Positions 15,757 through 22,389 of a DNA stretch of 25,222 bases are shown piece after piece. The translations under genes were made by a program, and so were the position numbers. Origin of the DNA: a virus; IMG/VR virus record IMGVR_UViG_3300000882_000020, positions 1 to 25,222 of that record. One strand, written 5' to 3'. The notes beneath the pieces were generated by a model that did not search any database, was not told the DNA's origin, and saw nothing but the letters and a program-made list of their open reading frames with translations. Each line of letters begins with the position of its first letter. The first letter of the stretch is position 1.

Positions 15757-15761
15757 AAATA
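15754..15761 (+). promoter_or_regulatory. Late-type promoter CATAAATA (rightward of a divergent pair)
   Basis: CATAAATA lies 21 nt before the ATG at 15783. It overlaps the start codon of the leftward gene at 15756. Confidence 0.4.
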
Positions 15762-15769
15762 AGTTTATA

Positions 15770-15777
15770 TATTTATG
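15770..15777 (-). promoter_or_regulatory. Late-type promoter CATAAATA (leftward of a divergent pair)
   Basis: CATAAATA on the minus strand ends 13 nt before the ATG at 15756, the start of a tagged acidic protein. Confidence 0.5.
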
Positions 15778-15782
15778 TAACT

Positions 15783-16130
15783 ATGATAAATTTTCTTTAC
15801 AGTTTAGGATTTATTGTCACTTTTTTGATATTATGGTTTCAAACTGATGCTTTTGTTGAATACTGTAAAGTGTTTGGTTTTAAGAAAATTTTGTTGGGTT
15901 ATGAAAATAATGAATTATCCTTCCCTCAACATCTTTATTCTAAGAGAAATGTTTTTTGTAAAAATAAAATTTCTCTTTTTTATATCAAATTAATTACTTG
16001 TCCTGTTTGTCTATCATTTTGGTTATGTTTAATAGCAGGAACTATAATTCATAATTTTTTAGCTATACCTTTACTTTACGTCACTAGCCTTTTCATTTAT
16101 TTAATTTTCAATAAACTTTTGAATCACTAA
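15783..16130 (+). CDS. Membrane protein with CPVC motif (DUF1360-like)
   Basis: A 115-residue integral membrane protein with a first hydrophobic segment at 3-20, a polar stretch, and a second hydrophobic region (about 77-111) introduced by TCPVCLSFW (72-80). The CPVC-x-S-F-W pattern at the membrane edge resembles the DUF1360 family of small phage and bacterial membrane proteins; a disulfide or metal role is possible but unknown. A rightward late-type promoter lies 21 nt upstream. Its 3' end overlaps the convergent nuclease gene by 30 nt. Confidence 0.65.
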   Translation: MINFLYSLGFIVTFLILWFQTDAFVEYCKVFGFKKILLGYENNELSFPQHLYSKRNVFCKNKISLFYIKLITCPVCLSFWLCLIAGTIIHNFLAIPLLYVTSLFIYLIFNKLLNH

Positions 16131-16892
16131 ATCAATTTCATGATTTAAATTTGAAAGGGGTATCAATTGATAATTGTCATTTTTTTTGTTTAACCATAGT
16201 ACGTAAATATTTTCTATTTTAATGGAAGTATGATCTTCAATAAACTTTTTGTAAAGACCCAATTGCAAACTGTATGTATTGTACTCACAAGTATCTAAAT
16301 GATTTAATGGGGGAAGAAACTTTTTATTAAACTTACTTGAGTAGTTAATTTCTTTATTAGTTTTAAAATCATAAATTTCAAAACATTCTTTTTTGGTGTT
16401 GTAACAAAGCATGTCTACCATACCACAAATCCGTGTGTTATTGATATCACCAATAACCAACTCATTTTTAATGGGGATCAAAAACTCTTTAGTATCATTA
16501 TAAAAATTATTGAATTGTTTTAAAAGGACTTCCAGTGTTTCTCTTAATTCACCGTGTTGTTCTGGGGTAAGTTGAGATGAAACCCATTCTTTATCATAAG
16601 GAACTACTTTATTATTATAATAATTTTCTGCATAATTGTGAAATACTGTTCCAAGTATTTTTGAATATAAATTTTTTTGATCCCAACCATCTTTAATTTC
16701 TTTTGATGACAATCCCCATTCATTACCTTTAATTTTAGCCCATTTTTCTTTATCAAATGGTTCTTTAAGTGATTCTAACAAACCAGTAACAGAATATTTT
16801 GCTGAAGGTTTGTTATCTATAAGATAGGTATGAGTCCTATCTATAAATGCAATTTTATTAAATACACAAAGTTCTTTTAAAATTTCAATCAT
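16101..16892 (-). CDS. PD-(D/E)XK nuclease, RecB/Cas4-like
   Basis: A 263-residue protein with the motifs of RecB-family exonucleases in order: GTVFHNYAE (81-89, conserved His), ELVIGD (144-149), CGMVDML (156-162, metal-binding Asp160), FEIYDFKTNK (171-180, the D-x-K core) and YSLQLGLY (207-214, the Q-x-x-x-Y motif). Such enzymes degrade or process DNA ends. No helicase domain is attached and no Cas1/Cas2 or CRISPR repeat is near, so a phage recombination or DNA-processing role is more likely than adaptation. Its ATG overlaps the TGA of the upstream Cys-rich gene (ATGA), so they are probably translated together. Confidence 0.82.
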   Translation of the reverse strand: MIEILKELCVFNKIAFIDRTHTYLIDNKPSAKYSVTGLLESLKEPFDKEKWAKIKGNEWGLSSKEIKDGWDQKNLYSKILGTVFHNYAENYYNNKVVPYDKEWVSSQLTPEQHGELRETLEVLLKQFNNFYNDTKEFLIPIKNELVIGDINNTRICGMVDMLCYNTKKECFEIYDFKTNKEINYSSKFNKKFLPPLNHLDTCEYNTYSLQLGLYKKFIEDHTSIKIENIYVLWLNKKNDNYQLIPLSNLNHEIDLVIQKFIEN

Positions 16893-17164
16893 TTTTTTCT
16901 TCTTCCTTTTGGTGAATCTCTTTTAATCATTTTTTTAATAGAGCATGCACAATTTTCATTCAAAGAACATTCTATACACCCTAAGTCCAAATAAATATCA
17001 GGCCTCCAACAACTAGATTTTGTAATTTCTCTACAAGCTTCTGCATTTGTATTTAAATTAATAATTGTTTTTGGTTTATATTCAAATATATTTTTTCCTG
17101 AAATTTCTTCAACTAATGTTCGAAGATTTCTGTTTTTACGTTTTTTAACTTCTCCTTTAGGCAT
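16889..17164 (-). CDS. Small Cys-rich protein with CWRPDIYL module (copy A)
   Basis: A 91-residue protein with highly basic ends (MPKGEVKKRKNR and PKGRRKK). Its C-terminal half holds a Cys-rich module: CWRPDIYL (52-59), then C63-x2-C66-x5-C72-x-C74 followed by SIKK. The same module ends the protein at 24012-24485, so these are paralogs or share a mobile domain. The Cys spacing suggests a zinc or iron-sulfur site; the family is unknown to me. It overlaps the nuclease gene by 4 nt. Its start codon lies inside the right arm of a perfect inverted repeat, which may control translation. Confidence 0.68.
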   Translation of the reverse strand: MPKGEVKKRKNRNLRTLVEEISGKNIFEYKPKTIINLNTNAEACREITKSSCWRPDIYLDLGCIECSLNENCACSIKKMIKRDSPKGRRKK

Positions 17165-17190
17165 TTGAGTTAATTATGTTAACTCAAATG
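17162..17190 (-). promoter_or_regulatory. Perfect 12-bp inverted repeat over a start codon
   Basis: CATTTGAGTTAA (17162-17173) and TTAACTCAAATG (17179-17190) are exact reverse complements around a 5 nt loop. In minus-strand mRNA the second arm contains the ATG at 17164, so the hairpin would hide the start. There is no following U-run, so an intrinsic terminator is less likely. A dimeric repressor operator is another reading. Confidence 0.55.
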
Positions 17191-17203
17191 ATAAAAAACA
17201 AAT

Positions 17204-17521
17204 TTATTTCTTTTTCGGGTTAATTTGTTTTTTAGATTCTGATTTTTTGACCTTTTTAAATCTTTTTTGGGCATCATCAAAATTCATACAAGTCCAACCT
17301 AAAGTCCCCCAATGATTAGCTGAAGGATACATTTCTGAAGGAACAATTTTATTGCCATTAATTTCATATCCATCATGAGATTTAATGATGATGACTTCGT
17401 ATCTTTTATTAGTAGCCCCATCATCAGTTAGACATTGTTCGTAAATGGCGACATTATCTTCACGAATGATTTGTTTATAAGAGAAGTTTTTATTGGTAAA
17501 TTTTTTTTCAAGAATTTTCAT
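17204..17521 (-). CDS. Hypothetical basic protein
   Basis: A 105-residue protein from ATG 17521. An in-frame GTG at 17593 would give a longer form but would run through the terminator hairpin of the upstream gene, so the shorter start is chosen. The core has alternating strands (KRYEVIIIKS, then YEINGNKIVP) and a conserved-looking HWGTLGWTCMNFDDAQKRF segment, which suggests a small folded domain. The C-terminal 20 residues are Lys-rich (KKVKKSESKKQ, then PKKK). It contains no motif I can name. Its stop lies just upstream of the inverted repeat at 17162. Confidence 0.6.
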   Translation of the reverse strand: MKILEKKFTNKNFSYKQIIREDNVAIYEQCLTDDGATNKRYEVIIIKSHDGYEINGNKIVPSEMYPSANHWGTLGWTCMNFDDAQKRFKKVKKSESKKQINPKKK

Positions 17522-17556
17522 ATTATTGTTATTAAAAGTATAAAGGTTTAAAATAT

Positions 17557-17585
17557 AAAAGCCCTCTTTTTTTAAGAGGGCTTTT
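17557..17585 (-). terminator. Intrinsic terminator-like hairpin
   Basis: AAAAGCCCTCTT (17557-17568) pairs perfectly with AAGAGGGCTTTT (17574-17585) around a T5 loop. It lies 24 nt past the stop of the leftward gene 17610-17831 and has a G/C core flanked by A/T runs, so it can act in both directions. Confidence 0.75.
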
Positions 17586-17609
17586 AATGACACACAACAC
17601 CAATTTTTA

Positions 17610-17831
17610 TTATTCTATTACTCGTGCAAAACGGCCATAAGAATCACGGACATTATGATATCGAGGGCGAAGGATTGCTGTATTAGAGCGATCTACAAAC
17701 CCAACAAATTCATATTTTGAAGGATTAATATACTTGTTAATAATGGTCTCTTTGATACTACGTGGGGCATCTGAATCTACGTAGAAACGAGAGATTTCAT
17801 TAATGTTTTTTGTTGTTACTGTATTACTCAT
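17610..17831 (-). CDS. Hypothetical small protein
   Basis: A 73-residue protein that I do not recognise. It has the pattern strand-helix-strand (RFYVDSDAP, RSIKETIINKYI, EFVGFVDRSNTAILRPRY) and ends with a short basic segment (RDSYGRFARVIE). It is flanked by its own promoter (TTGACA with a 16 bp spacer) and a strong hairpin terminator, so it is likely a single-gene transcript, possibly abundant. The -10 box lies 9 nt from the ATG, leaving almost no leader. No function is assigned. Confidence 0.62.
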   Translation of the reverse strand: MSNTVTTKNINEISRFYVDSDAPRSIKETIINKYINPSKYEFVGFVDRSNTAILRPRYHNVRDSYGRFARVIE

Positions 17832-17840
17832 AAGACTTAT

Positions 17841-17868
17841 ATAATATATAATTGTAAAAATATGTCAA
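17841..17868 (-). promoter_or_regulatory. Sigma70-like promoter TTGACA-16-TATTAT
   Basis: On the minus strand a perfect TTGACA (17868-17863) is followed after 16 bp by TATTAT (17846-17841), and the ATG is 9 nt further on. It overlaps the stop of the AAA ATPase gene. The predicted mRNA leader is only a few bases. Confidence 0.5.
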
Positions 17869-19013
17869 CGAAAACCCATTATTTTTTCTTCTAAAAGTTC
17901 AGAAGAGACTACTATGGAGCCCTCATCATCATTGTAAATATCAGCTAAAATCATAGGTTCACTAACTTGTTTTTTAATATCCAACTCATCCATAATTTTT
18001 TGGGTTTTATTGACAGAAAGTTTACCAAATTGATATTCTACTTTAAGGCGCCCCTTACGAAGAAGGGCCTTATCAATACTTTGACGAGAAGAGTTATATG
18101 TAGCAATAATAGCAATGTTAAAAACATTAGCCATAATACCATCTGTAATATTCAATATGGCAGAAACCACAGAAGAAGAATCACTCGGGTCTCGTGCTAA
18201 TAAAGCCTTTTCTGCATCTTCAATAACTAAAATACTATGTTTTTTGTGAAGAAGAGCAGGAAGAAATGAAGGATCTGATAAAGATTCTACAAATGCAGTA
18301 GGGACATAAATGATATCACGATCTACTAAAGAAGAGAGGTGTTTGATGTAGGTGGTTTTACCAGTTCCCGGTTCTCCATGGAAAAGATAAAGACCTGATT
18401 CATTTTTATTTAATGAATTGGTAATAGCATCATGTACTTTAACAAAGTCATCATTGTAACATTTATTAATATTAAAATTTTCAGGAACTTTTACTTCAAA
18501 CGGTTCAAATTTAACACAACCGTGTTCGTCTCTCATAATAGTAAAAATAACATTTTTAATATCTTCTTTTATAAAGAATTTTTCCAAATCTTCTATGGGT
18601 AGAGGGTTAGCAGAAGAGTAATAAATAGTCATTTTAAAATTACTCTTATCCAATTTAATTTTCCGGGAGTGTACTTTTTCTAAACAAATTACAACATTTT
18701 TGTAAAAGAAATTTTTAGATTGAGACATTTCTGACTCATCATAGATATCCGTAGTATTATACACAGAAGTAGATACAGGACCTTCACGGGGGATGCATGC
18801 TGTTTCGCAAATTAATTCCCCGTTTTTTTCCAAGAAAGATATAATATCTAAAGAAACCGGAGTTTCAAATTGAATATTTGAAGCTACTGTGTTGTACTTT
18901 TTTTGAAAATAAACAGTATATGGAAAAAAATGATGAGAATTACTGGGGGCGTAAAGTTCAATTTCTTTACCTAAATTGTGTGTTTTTACATCGGATGAAA
19001 TAGGAAGTTTCAT
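17865..19013 (-). CDS. BCS1-like AAA ATPase
   Basis: A 382-residue AAA+ protein. The first about 200 residues are a separate domain of mixed strands with no motif I know. The ATPase domain has Walker A GEPGTGKT (213-220), Walker B ILVIEDAE (261-268), sensor 1 ATYNSS (304-309) and the arginine segment LLRKGRL (317-323), an arrangement typical of the BCS1/FtsH-like AAA branch. It probably remodels or unfolds a protein partner as a ring. Phage members are widespread in large myoviruses, with no settled role. AGGA lies 10 nt before the ATG, one of the few Shine-Dalgarno-like sites in the window. bS21 ends upstream, 32 nt from its start. Confidence 0.82.
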   Translation of the reverse strand: MKLPISSDVKTHNLGKEIELYAPSNSHHFFPYTVYFQKKYNTVASNIQFETPVSLDIISFLEKNGELICETACIPREGPVSTSVYNTTDIYDESEMSQSKNFFYKNVVICLEKVHSRKIKLDKSNFKMTIYYSSANPLPIEDLEKFFIKEDIKNVIFTIMRDEHGCVKFEPFEVKVPENFNINKCYNDDFVKVHDAITNSLNKNESGLYLFHGEPGTGKTTYIKHLSSLVDRDIIYVPTAFVESLSDPSFLPALLHKKHSILVIEDAEKALLARDPSDSSSVVSAILNITDGIMANVFNIAIIATYNSSRQSIDKALLRKGRLKVEYQFGKLSVNKTQKIMDELDIKKQVSEPMILADIYNDDEGSIVVSSELLEEKIMGFR

Positions 19014-19045
19014 ATGAAAAAATCCTAAAGCTTTATATTAAAAAA

Positions 19046-19270
19046 TCACTGGTGTTTTTTGTTTGATTTTTTATTTTGTTTGAGGATTTTATGCATCCTT
19101 TTCAATTTTCGAATTTTAATTTGTTTAGGAGTTTCGAATGATCTTTTTTTTCGAACTGTCTCCATAATTTCTTCTTGATCTATTTTATTTTTTAAACGTT
19201 TTAAAGCAGAGTCTATATTTTCTCTACCGTAATGTTCATTTTTATTGAGTTTAATTGAAATATTAATCAT
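19046..19270 (-). CDS. rpsU: Ribosomal protein bS21 homolog
   Basis: A 74-residue, very basic protein. RENIDSALKRLKNKI (16-30) matches the bS21 N-terminal helix (ENEPFDVALRRFKR in E. coli), EIMETVRKKRSFETPKQIKIRK (34-55) matches [22 protein letters not shown], and a Lys-rich helix ends the protein. Length equals cellular bS21 (about 70). bS21 sits at the 30S platform near the anti-Shine-Dalgarno sequence and is the most common ribosomal protein found in phages, including marine T4-like ones. A phage copy could exchange into host ribosomes and favour phage mRNAs, which here mostly lack Shine-Dalgarno sequences. It lies between Hsp20 and the AAA ATPase in a leftward unit. Confidence 0.88.
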   Translation of the reverse strand: MINISIKLNKNEHYGRENIDSALKRLKNKIDQEEIMETVRKKRSFETPKQIKIRKLKRMHKILKQNKKSNKKHQ

Positions 19271-19321
19271 GAAATTTAATTATGTGAAATATCCCTAGTG
19301 TCCAACAGATTTTAGAAAATT

Positions 19322-19810
19322 TTAATCAACCTTAATATCTATGTTATAGACTTTTGATTGTTTTACTGGAACGGTTACTCGCAAAAGACCGTCAGTATAT
19401 GTTGATGTGATGTTTTTAGAATCAGTATTTTCATTCAAAGTAAATGAAAGACTTCCTTTACGTCGACTAATTCCTTTACGGACATAAGTCGAATCTAGGT
19501 CATCTATACTTTCATCTTTGTCTACATTAATGCAAAGTTTATTATCTTGAACTTTTACACTGATATTATTTTTACCCACCCCAGCTAAAGCGACTTCTAC
19601 AATATAAGAGATGGGTTCTCCTTTATCATTAGTTACCGCTTTTACGTTGTATGGGTATACTGCATTTGGGATCTCAAAAGCCTTTTCCAGATCTCCAAAT
19701 ATTGATTTAAACCAGCTATCGTTGAACAGTGCAGGAAGCTGGTTATATCCTGAACTATTATAGTGACCCACCGTATAAGTGGGATTGTATGTTGTTATTT
19801 TTGTTGTCAT
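19322..19810 (-). CDS. Small heat-shock protein (Hsp20 family)
   Basis: A 162-residue protein with an alpha-crystallin domain from about 55 to 155: VEVALAGVGKNNISVKVQDN is the A-x-x-G-V-x-K-x-x-I-x-V segment of the family, and GSLSFTLNENTDS with TYTDGLLRVTVPV is the closing strand pair. The C-terminal YNIDI may serve as the I-x-I anchor. It is an ATP-independent holdase; Hsp20 genes are common in T4-like cyanophages and relatives, where a role in virion assembly or host stress has been proposed. A late-type promoter lies 73 nt upstream, and AAAGGA lies 10 nt before the ATG. Confidence 0.88.
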   Translation of the reverse strand: MTTKITTYNPTYTVGHYNSSGYNQLPALFNDSWFKSIFGDLEKAFEIPNAVYPYNVKAVTNDKGEPISYIVEVALAGVGKNNISVKVQDNKLCINVDKDESIDDLDSTYVRKGISRRKGSLSFTLNENTDSKNITSTYTDGLLRVTVPVKQSKVYNIDIKVD

Positions 19811-19883
19811 ATATTATATTTTTCCTTTATTTTTTAAGCGAGAAATATATTTTCTAGTTTCTGTTGGAACACTAGGACAATAA

Positions 19884-19891
19884 TATTTATC
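19884..19891 (-). promoter_or_regulatory. Late-type promoter GATAAATA
   Basis: GATAAATA on the minus strand, in the 94 nt gap upstream of hsp20, leaves a leader of about 70 nt. It is the only candidate promoter in that gap. Confidence 0.4.
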
Positions 19892-19904
19892 CCCAAATAC
19901 TTCC

Positions 19905-20972
19905 CTATTTCAAGAAAGGATTTGGAGCTTGGAATGAAAGATCAGGACCTTTAAAAAACATTTCTGATGCCTGGTGATTCAATTGCATTCCTGTCCACTG
20001 TGGTAGACTGGCTTGATGTGAAACACAATGTGTCAATCTGTTGAAGAATTCGTATGAGTTTATATTAGAATTAGCGGAAGACAACCAACGACTATTTTTG
20101 TAACGAAGTTTATATGGCTTATAAGCTTCTTGGATTTGTTCATCATTAAAATAAGTGTCAGCCAATTCTTTAGAAATACTCAAACAAGTATCTCTTGCAT
20201 TAAAAAATTCACGAAGCGACACATTACATTTTTTCATACGTTCACAAGATTCTATCGTAACATTACGAAGATCACCAGAAAGAGTTTTATTAACCAATCG
20301 ATTAAATGATTTTTGCCGAAGTCCCTTGTTACTAAAATAACGTTGAGATACTTGATGAGTTGCCATCATACCATTAGAACAAATTAATCGAAGAAGGAAG
20401 GGGGAAATAATAGTTTTATTCAACCCATAAACAAAACTAAATCCACTATCCCACATATCTCTATTATCACCAAAAACATCAATTTGATTAGTTATGTCTC
20501 TAAAAGTACTCTCTAGCGAGAGATTTTCTTCATTAAAACGAAGCCCTTGAAGAGTTACATTTTCATTGGTTGTTTCTAGATAACCTTGTAAAATATTAAA
20601 TCCATGCCCCATATTCAACGGAGACTCCTCTTTGATGTCTTCTTTAATAAACTTAGTAATAACACGATTATCACCGTCTTGCTTTATTATACCAGTAATT
20701 ACACGATCATTCTTGATATTAGATAAACAACGTTGAAGAGGAAGCCATTGTTTTTCATCATCGTGGATTTCTCCAAGAAGATCATTTTTAATAGAAAAAA
20801 TATTAAGAAGATCATTTAAAGCAGAGGTACGAACTCTTTGCCCCTCATAAAGAAAAACTTTTCCTGTTTTATTAATTTTAAATAATTGAACAGGTACTTT
20901 ATAAAAAAAATTAATTTGTTCTTTGACTGATACAGACTGATTATGAAATTGTTCAAGTAGTACTGTATTCAT
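19905..20972 (-). CDS. DUF932-like phage protein
   Basis: A 355-residue protein. The segment SPFLLRLICSNGMMATHQVSQRYF (about 191-214, best recognised by RLICSNGM) is the signature of DUF932, a family common in phages and plasmids and of unknown biochemical function. The N-terminal half contains FNILQGYLETTNENVTLQG, which also fits the family layout. The end (LPQWTGMQLNHQASEMFF) is rich in aromatic residues. It follows the small gene at 20977 by 4 nt, so the two form one unit. DUF932 proteins are sometimes thought to bind DNA or act in replication, but that is not shown here. Confidence 0.65.
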   Translation of the reverse strand: MNTVLLEQFHNQSVSVKEQINFFYKVPVQLFKINKTGKVFLYEGQRVRTSALNDLLNIFSIKNDLLGEIHDDEKQWLPLQRCLSNIKNDRVITGIIKQDGDNRVITKFIKEDIKEESPLNMGHGFNILQGYLETTNENVTLQGLRFNEENLSLESTFRDITNQIDVFGDNRDMWDSGFSFVYGLNKTIISPFLLRLICSNGMMATHQVSQRYFSNKGLRQKSFNRLVNKTLSGDLRNVTIESCERMKKCNVSLREFFNARDTCLSISKELADTYFNDEQIQEAYKPYKLRYKNSRWLSSANSNINSYEFFNRLTHCVSHQASLPQWTGMQLNHQASEMFFKGPDLSFQAPNPFLK

Positions 20973-20976
20973 ATTT

Positions 20977-21255
20977 TTAAATTTCTGGTATTTTAGTTTT
21001 AAGAATTTCTACAGCTCGACCTAAAGCAATTTCATTACCAACTCTTCGATTAAAATTATCTTCTAAAGAACAAATCGCTTCACCGAACACATTATGTTGT
21101 TTGTCTGGAGTAGTTACCTCAATGGTTGTAGAACCACCTTTGGCACTAACTTCCTTACTCTTCCCACCAATTCGATCAAATTCATGAAAATGTCGAGAGT
21201 GAATTACTCTTACTTTGTAACCATTTTGGCGGAGATATTTAATAGTATATTTCAT
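20977..21255 (-). CDS. Hypothetical phage protein
   Basis: A 92-residue protein with a basic N-terminal strand-turn-strand part (YKVRVIHSRHFHEFD), a Gly/Thr stretch (GGSTTIEVTTPD) and a C-terminal helix region with CSLEDNFNRRVGNEIALGRAVEIL. The last segment (C-S-x-x-D-x-F-x-R-x-x-G-x-x-I-A-L-G-R-A) resembles a small family of phage proteins I have seen next to DUF932 genes, but I cannot name it. It lies 4 nt before the DUF932-like gene and is presumably co-translated with it. Confidence 0.62.
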   Translation of the reverse strand: MKYTIKYLRQNGYKVRVIHSRHFHEFDRIGGKSKEVSAKGGSTTIEVTTPDKQHNVFGEAICSLEDNFNRRVGNEIALGRAVEILKTKIPEI

Positions 21256-21269
21256 ATTTAAAATATAAT

Positions 21270-21277
21270 CATAAATA
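21270..21277 (+). promoter_or_regulatory. Late-type promoter CATAAATA (distal)
   Basis: CATAAATA lies 40 nt before the GTG at 21318, in tandem with the perfect site at 21305. Confidence 0.35.
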
Positions 21278-21304
21278 CAAAATTCACTTTCTCCACCTTT
21301 TTAT

Positions 21305-21312
21305 TATAAATA
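21305..21312 (+). promoter_or_regulatory. Perfect T4 late promoter TATAAATA
   Basis: TATAAATA, identical to the T4 late consensus, ends 5 nt before the GTG at 21318, the same spacing as at 7317 and 14270. The predicted transcript is leaderless. Confidence 0.55.
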
Positions 21313-21317
21313 ATTTT

Positions 21318-21494
21318 GTGAAGTTTGATGAAATAATTAAAAAGTGTTTAATAGAAGCCAAAAATTCAAAAGAAGAAATTCCAGATCAACCTTGGACAAT
21401 TGAAATCACTAAAGATTTAAATAAATCAAATGAATATAACACAATAGGAAAATTAATAATTCGATTAGCTTCTTTAAGGTCTAAAATGAATTAA
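21318..21494 (+). CDS. Short GTG-start protein with head-targeting-like tag
   Basis: A 58-residue protein easily missed because of its length and GTG start. It begins (M/V)KFDEIIKKCLIEA, a clear member of the tag family with an LIE-A site that fits the T4 prohead-protease rule. The rest (PWTIEITKDLNKS, then GKLIIRLASLRSKMN) looks like one strand and one basic helix. Support for it being real: the tag, a perfect TATAAATA promoter 5 nt upstream, and its position in an otherwise unexplained gap. Its stop overlaps the stop of the convergent gene at 21491 by 4 nt. If the tag is removed, a 45-residue peptide would remain. Confidence 0.55.
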   Translation: MKFDEIIKKCLIEAKNSKEEIPDQPWTIEITKDLNKSNEYNTIGKLIIRLASLRSKMN

Positions 21495-21736
21495 TCACAA
21501 GAATGAAGTTTATCAAAAACTTTTTCTGACTCTTGTTGAGCATTTTGTTCTGACATTCCTTGAGTCATTAAAAACCCTTTATATGCGGTTTGAAATTTTC
21601 CGGCGTAATATCGCGCGCATTCTTCCCATTTATTTTTGAGAGTAAAAATACTTTCTACTTGTTCTTCGAGACAAGTTATTTTTTCTTCTAATTTGGAATT
21701 TTTATTGGATTCAGAATTTTCTGTTATTTTAGCCAT
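21491..21736 (-). CDS. Hypothetical coiled-coil protein
   Basis: An 81-residue, mostly helical protein. Residues 15-40 (KLEEKITCLEEQVESIFTLK) show heptad spacing of hydrophobic residues and probably form a coiled coil; the second half (YYAGKFQTAYKGFLM and NAQQESEKVFDKL) is also helical. No catalytic motif is seen. It is a single leftward gene between a bidirectional terminator-like hairpin upstream and the convergent short gene. The start is ATG without a Shine-Dalgarno. Confidence 0.6.
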   Translation of the reverse strand: MAKITENSESNKNSKLEEKITCLEEQVESIFTLKNKWEECARYYAGKFQTAYKGFLMTQGMSEQNAQQESEKVFDKLHSCD

Positions 21737-21762
21737 ATAATTTTTACTTAAGAGTATAAATG

Positions 21763-21795
21763 AAAAAGGGAAGAACTTTTAATTCTTCCCTTTTT
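21763..21795 (-). terminator. Bidirectional terminator-like hairpin
   Basis: AAAAAGGGAAGAA (21763-21775) pairs perfectly over 13 bp with TTCTTCCCTTTTT (21783-21795) around a 7 nt loop. It lies 21 nt past the stop of the leftward gene 21817-22374 and has U-rich ends on both strands. Confidence 0.8.
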
Positions 21796-21816
21796 TTAAT
21801 AGTACACTAAAATATT

Positions 21817-22374
21817 TTATTGACCCATTGCAACTGGAGGTACTTCTTGAGAAATTTTATTAGAAAAATTTCCAGCTACGACATTAGATTCTAAATCATT
21901 TGTGTCTGAGTAAGAAGAATCACCATATTGATTGTCTGTGTTAGGATTAAAATCTGTATCAGGAAGGGGGTTTTCTTTCTCTTTTTTAATTAAAAGAGTT
22001 TCAAGGTCAGTAACAGATTTACCATGATCTTTTAAAATAGTCATTAAATCATCTCTTTCAGATTTGAGTTTTTGATAATCTTCCGAACCTACTTCTGCTT
22101 TTAGAAGAGCCGCGGTTACCTTGTTGTAACGACGAGCGAATTTTTTATTAATGTACTTACTTTCAAGAATTTTTTGATAAGCTTCTTGTAATTCTTCCTC
22201 ATCGCTTTTTTTGGATTTACCTTCTTTTTTTGCTTTAGCTTTTTTAATCGCCAAGTTTTTAGCTTTAAGATAATCATTAGAATCTACTTTACCATCTCCA
22301 GTCAAGTCTTTTTTCTTAGCTTCACTAATAGTTTGATAAGCTTCTTCTAATAAAATTTGATCATTAGTCTTCAT
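21817..22374 (-). CDS. Tagged protein with EF-hand/dockerin-like calcium loop
   Basis: A 185-residue protein. The N-terminus MKTNDQILLEEAYQTISEA resembles the tag family and contains LLE and ISE-A sites; a second similar peptide, LQEAYQKILESK, occurs at 62-73. Between them lies a calcium-binding loop DLTGDGKVDSND (23-34) with all coordinating positions of an EF-hand/dockerin loop filled, followed by DYLKAKNLAIKKA. Residues 74-135 are helical and charged; the C-terminal 50 are Asn/Asp/Ser-rich and likely disordered. I recall similar DGDG-type loops in tagged proteins of T4-like cyanophages. A late-type promoter lies 7 nt upstream and a strong terminator follows. Head-interior location is inferred. 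Confidence 0.7.
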   Translation of the reverse strand: MKTNDQILLEEAYQTISEAKKKDLTGDGKVDSNDYLKAKNLAIKKAKAKKEGKSKKSDEEELQEAYQKILESKYINKKFARRYNKVTAALLKAEVGSEDYQKLKSERDDLMTILKDHGKSVTDLETLLIKKEKENPLPDTDFNPNTDNQYGDSSYSDTNDLESNVVAGNFSNKISQEVPPVAMGQ

Positions 22375-22381
22375 TTGATTA

Positions 22382-22389
22382 TATTTATC
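22382..22389 (-). promoter_or_regulatory. Late-type promoter GATAAATA
   Basis: GATAAATA on the minus strand ends 7 nt before the ATG at 22374. It overlaps the last codon and stop of the TonB-like gene upstream. Confidence 0.5.

Noticed and set aside
16101-16892. Cas4-like nuclease as evidence of a phage CRISPR system
   Set aside because: No Cas1, Cas2 or repeat-spacer array is present; RecB-type nucleases are common in large phages.
16990-16997. AATAAATA on the plus strand, also at 24110
   Set aside because: Both copies lie in the codons for the shared PDIYL segment of the two Cys-rich paralogs and have no gene to drive in that direction.
17522-17593. N-terminal extension of the gene at 17204 from a GTG
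   Set aside because: It would translate the terminator hairpin at 17557-17585; the ATG at 17521 is more likely.
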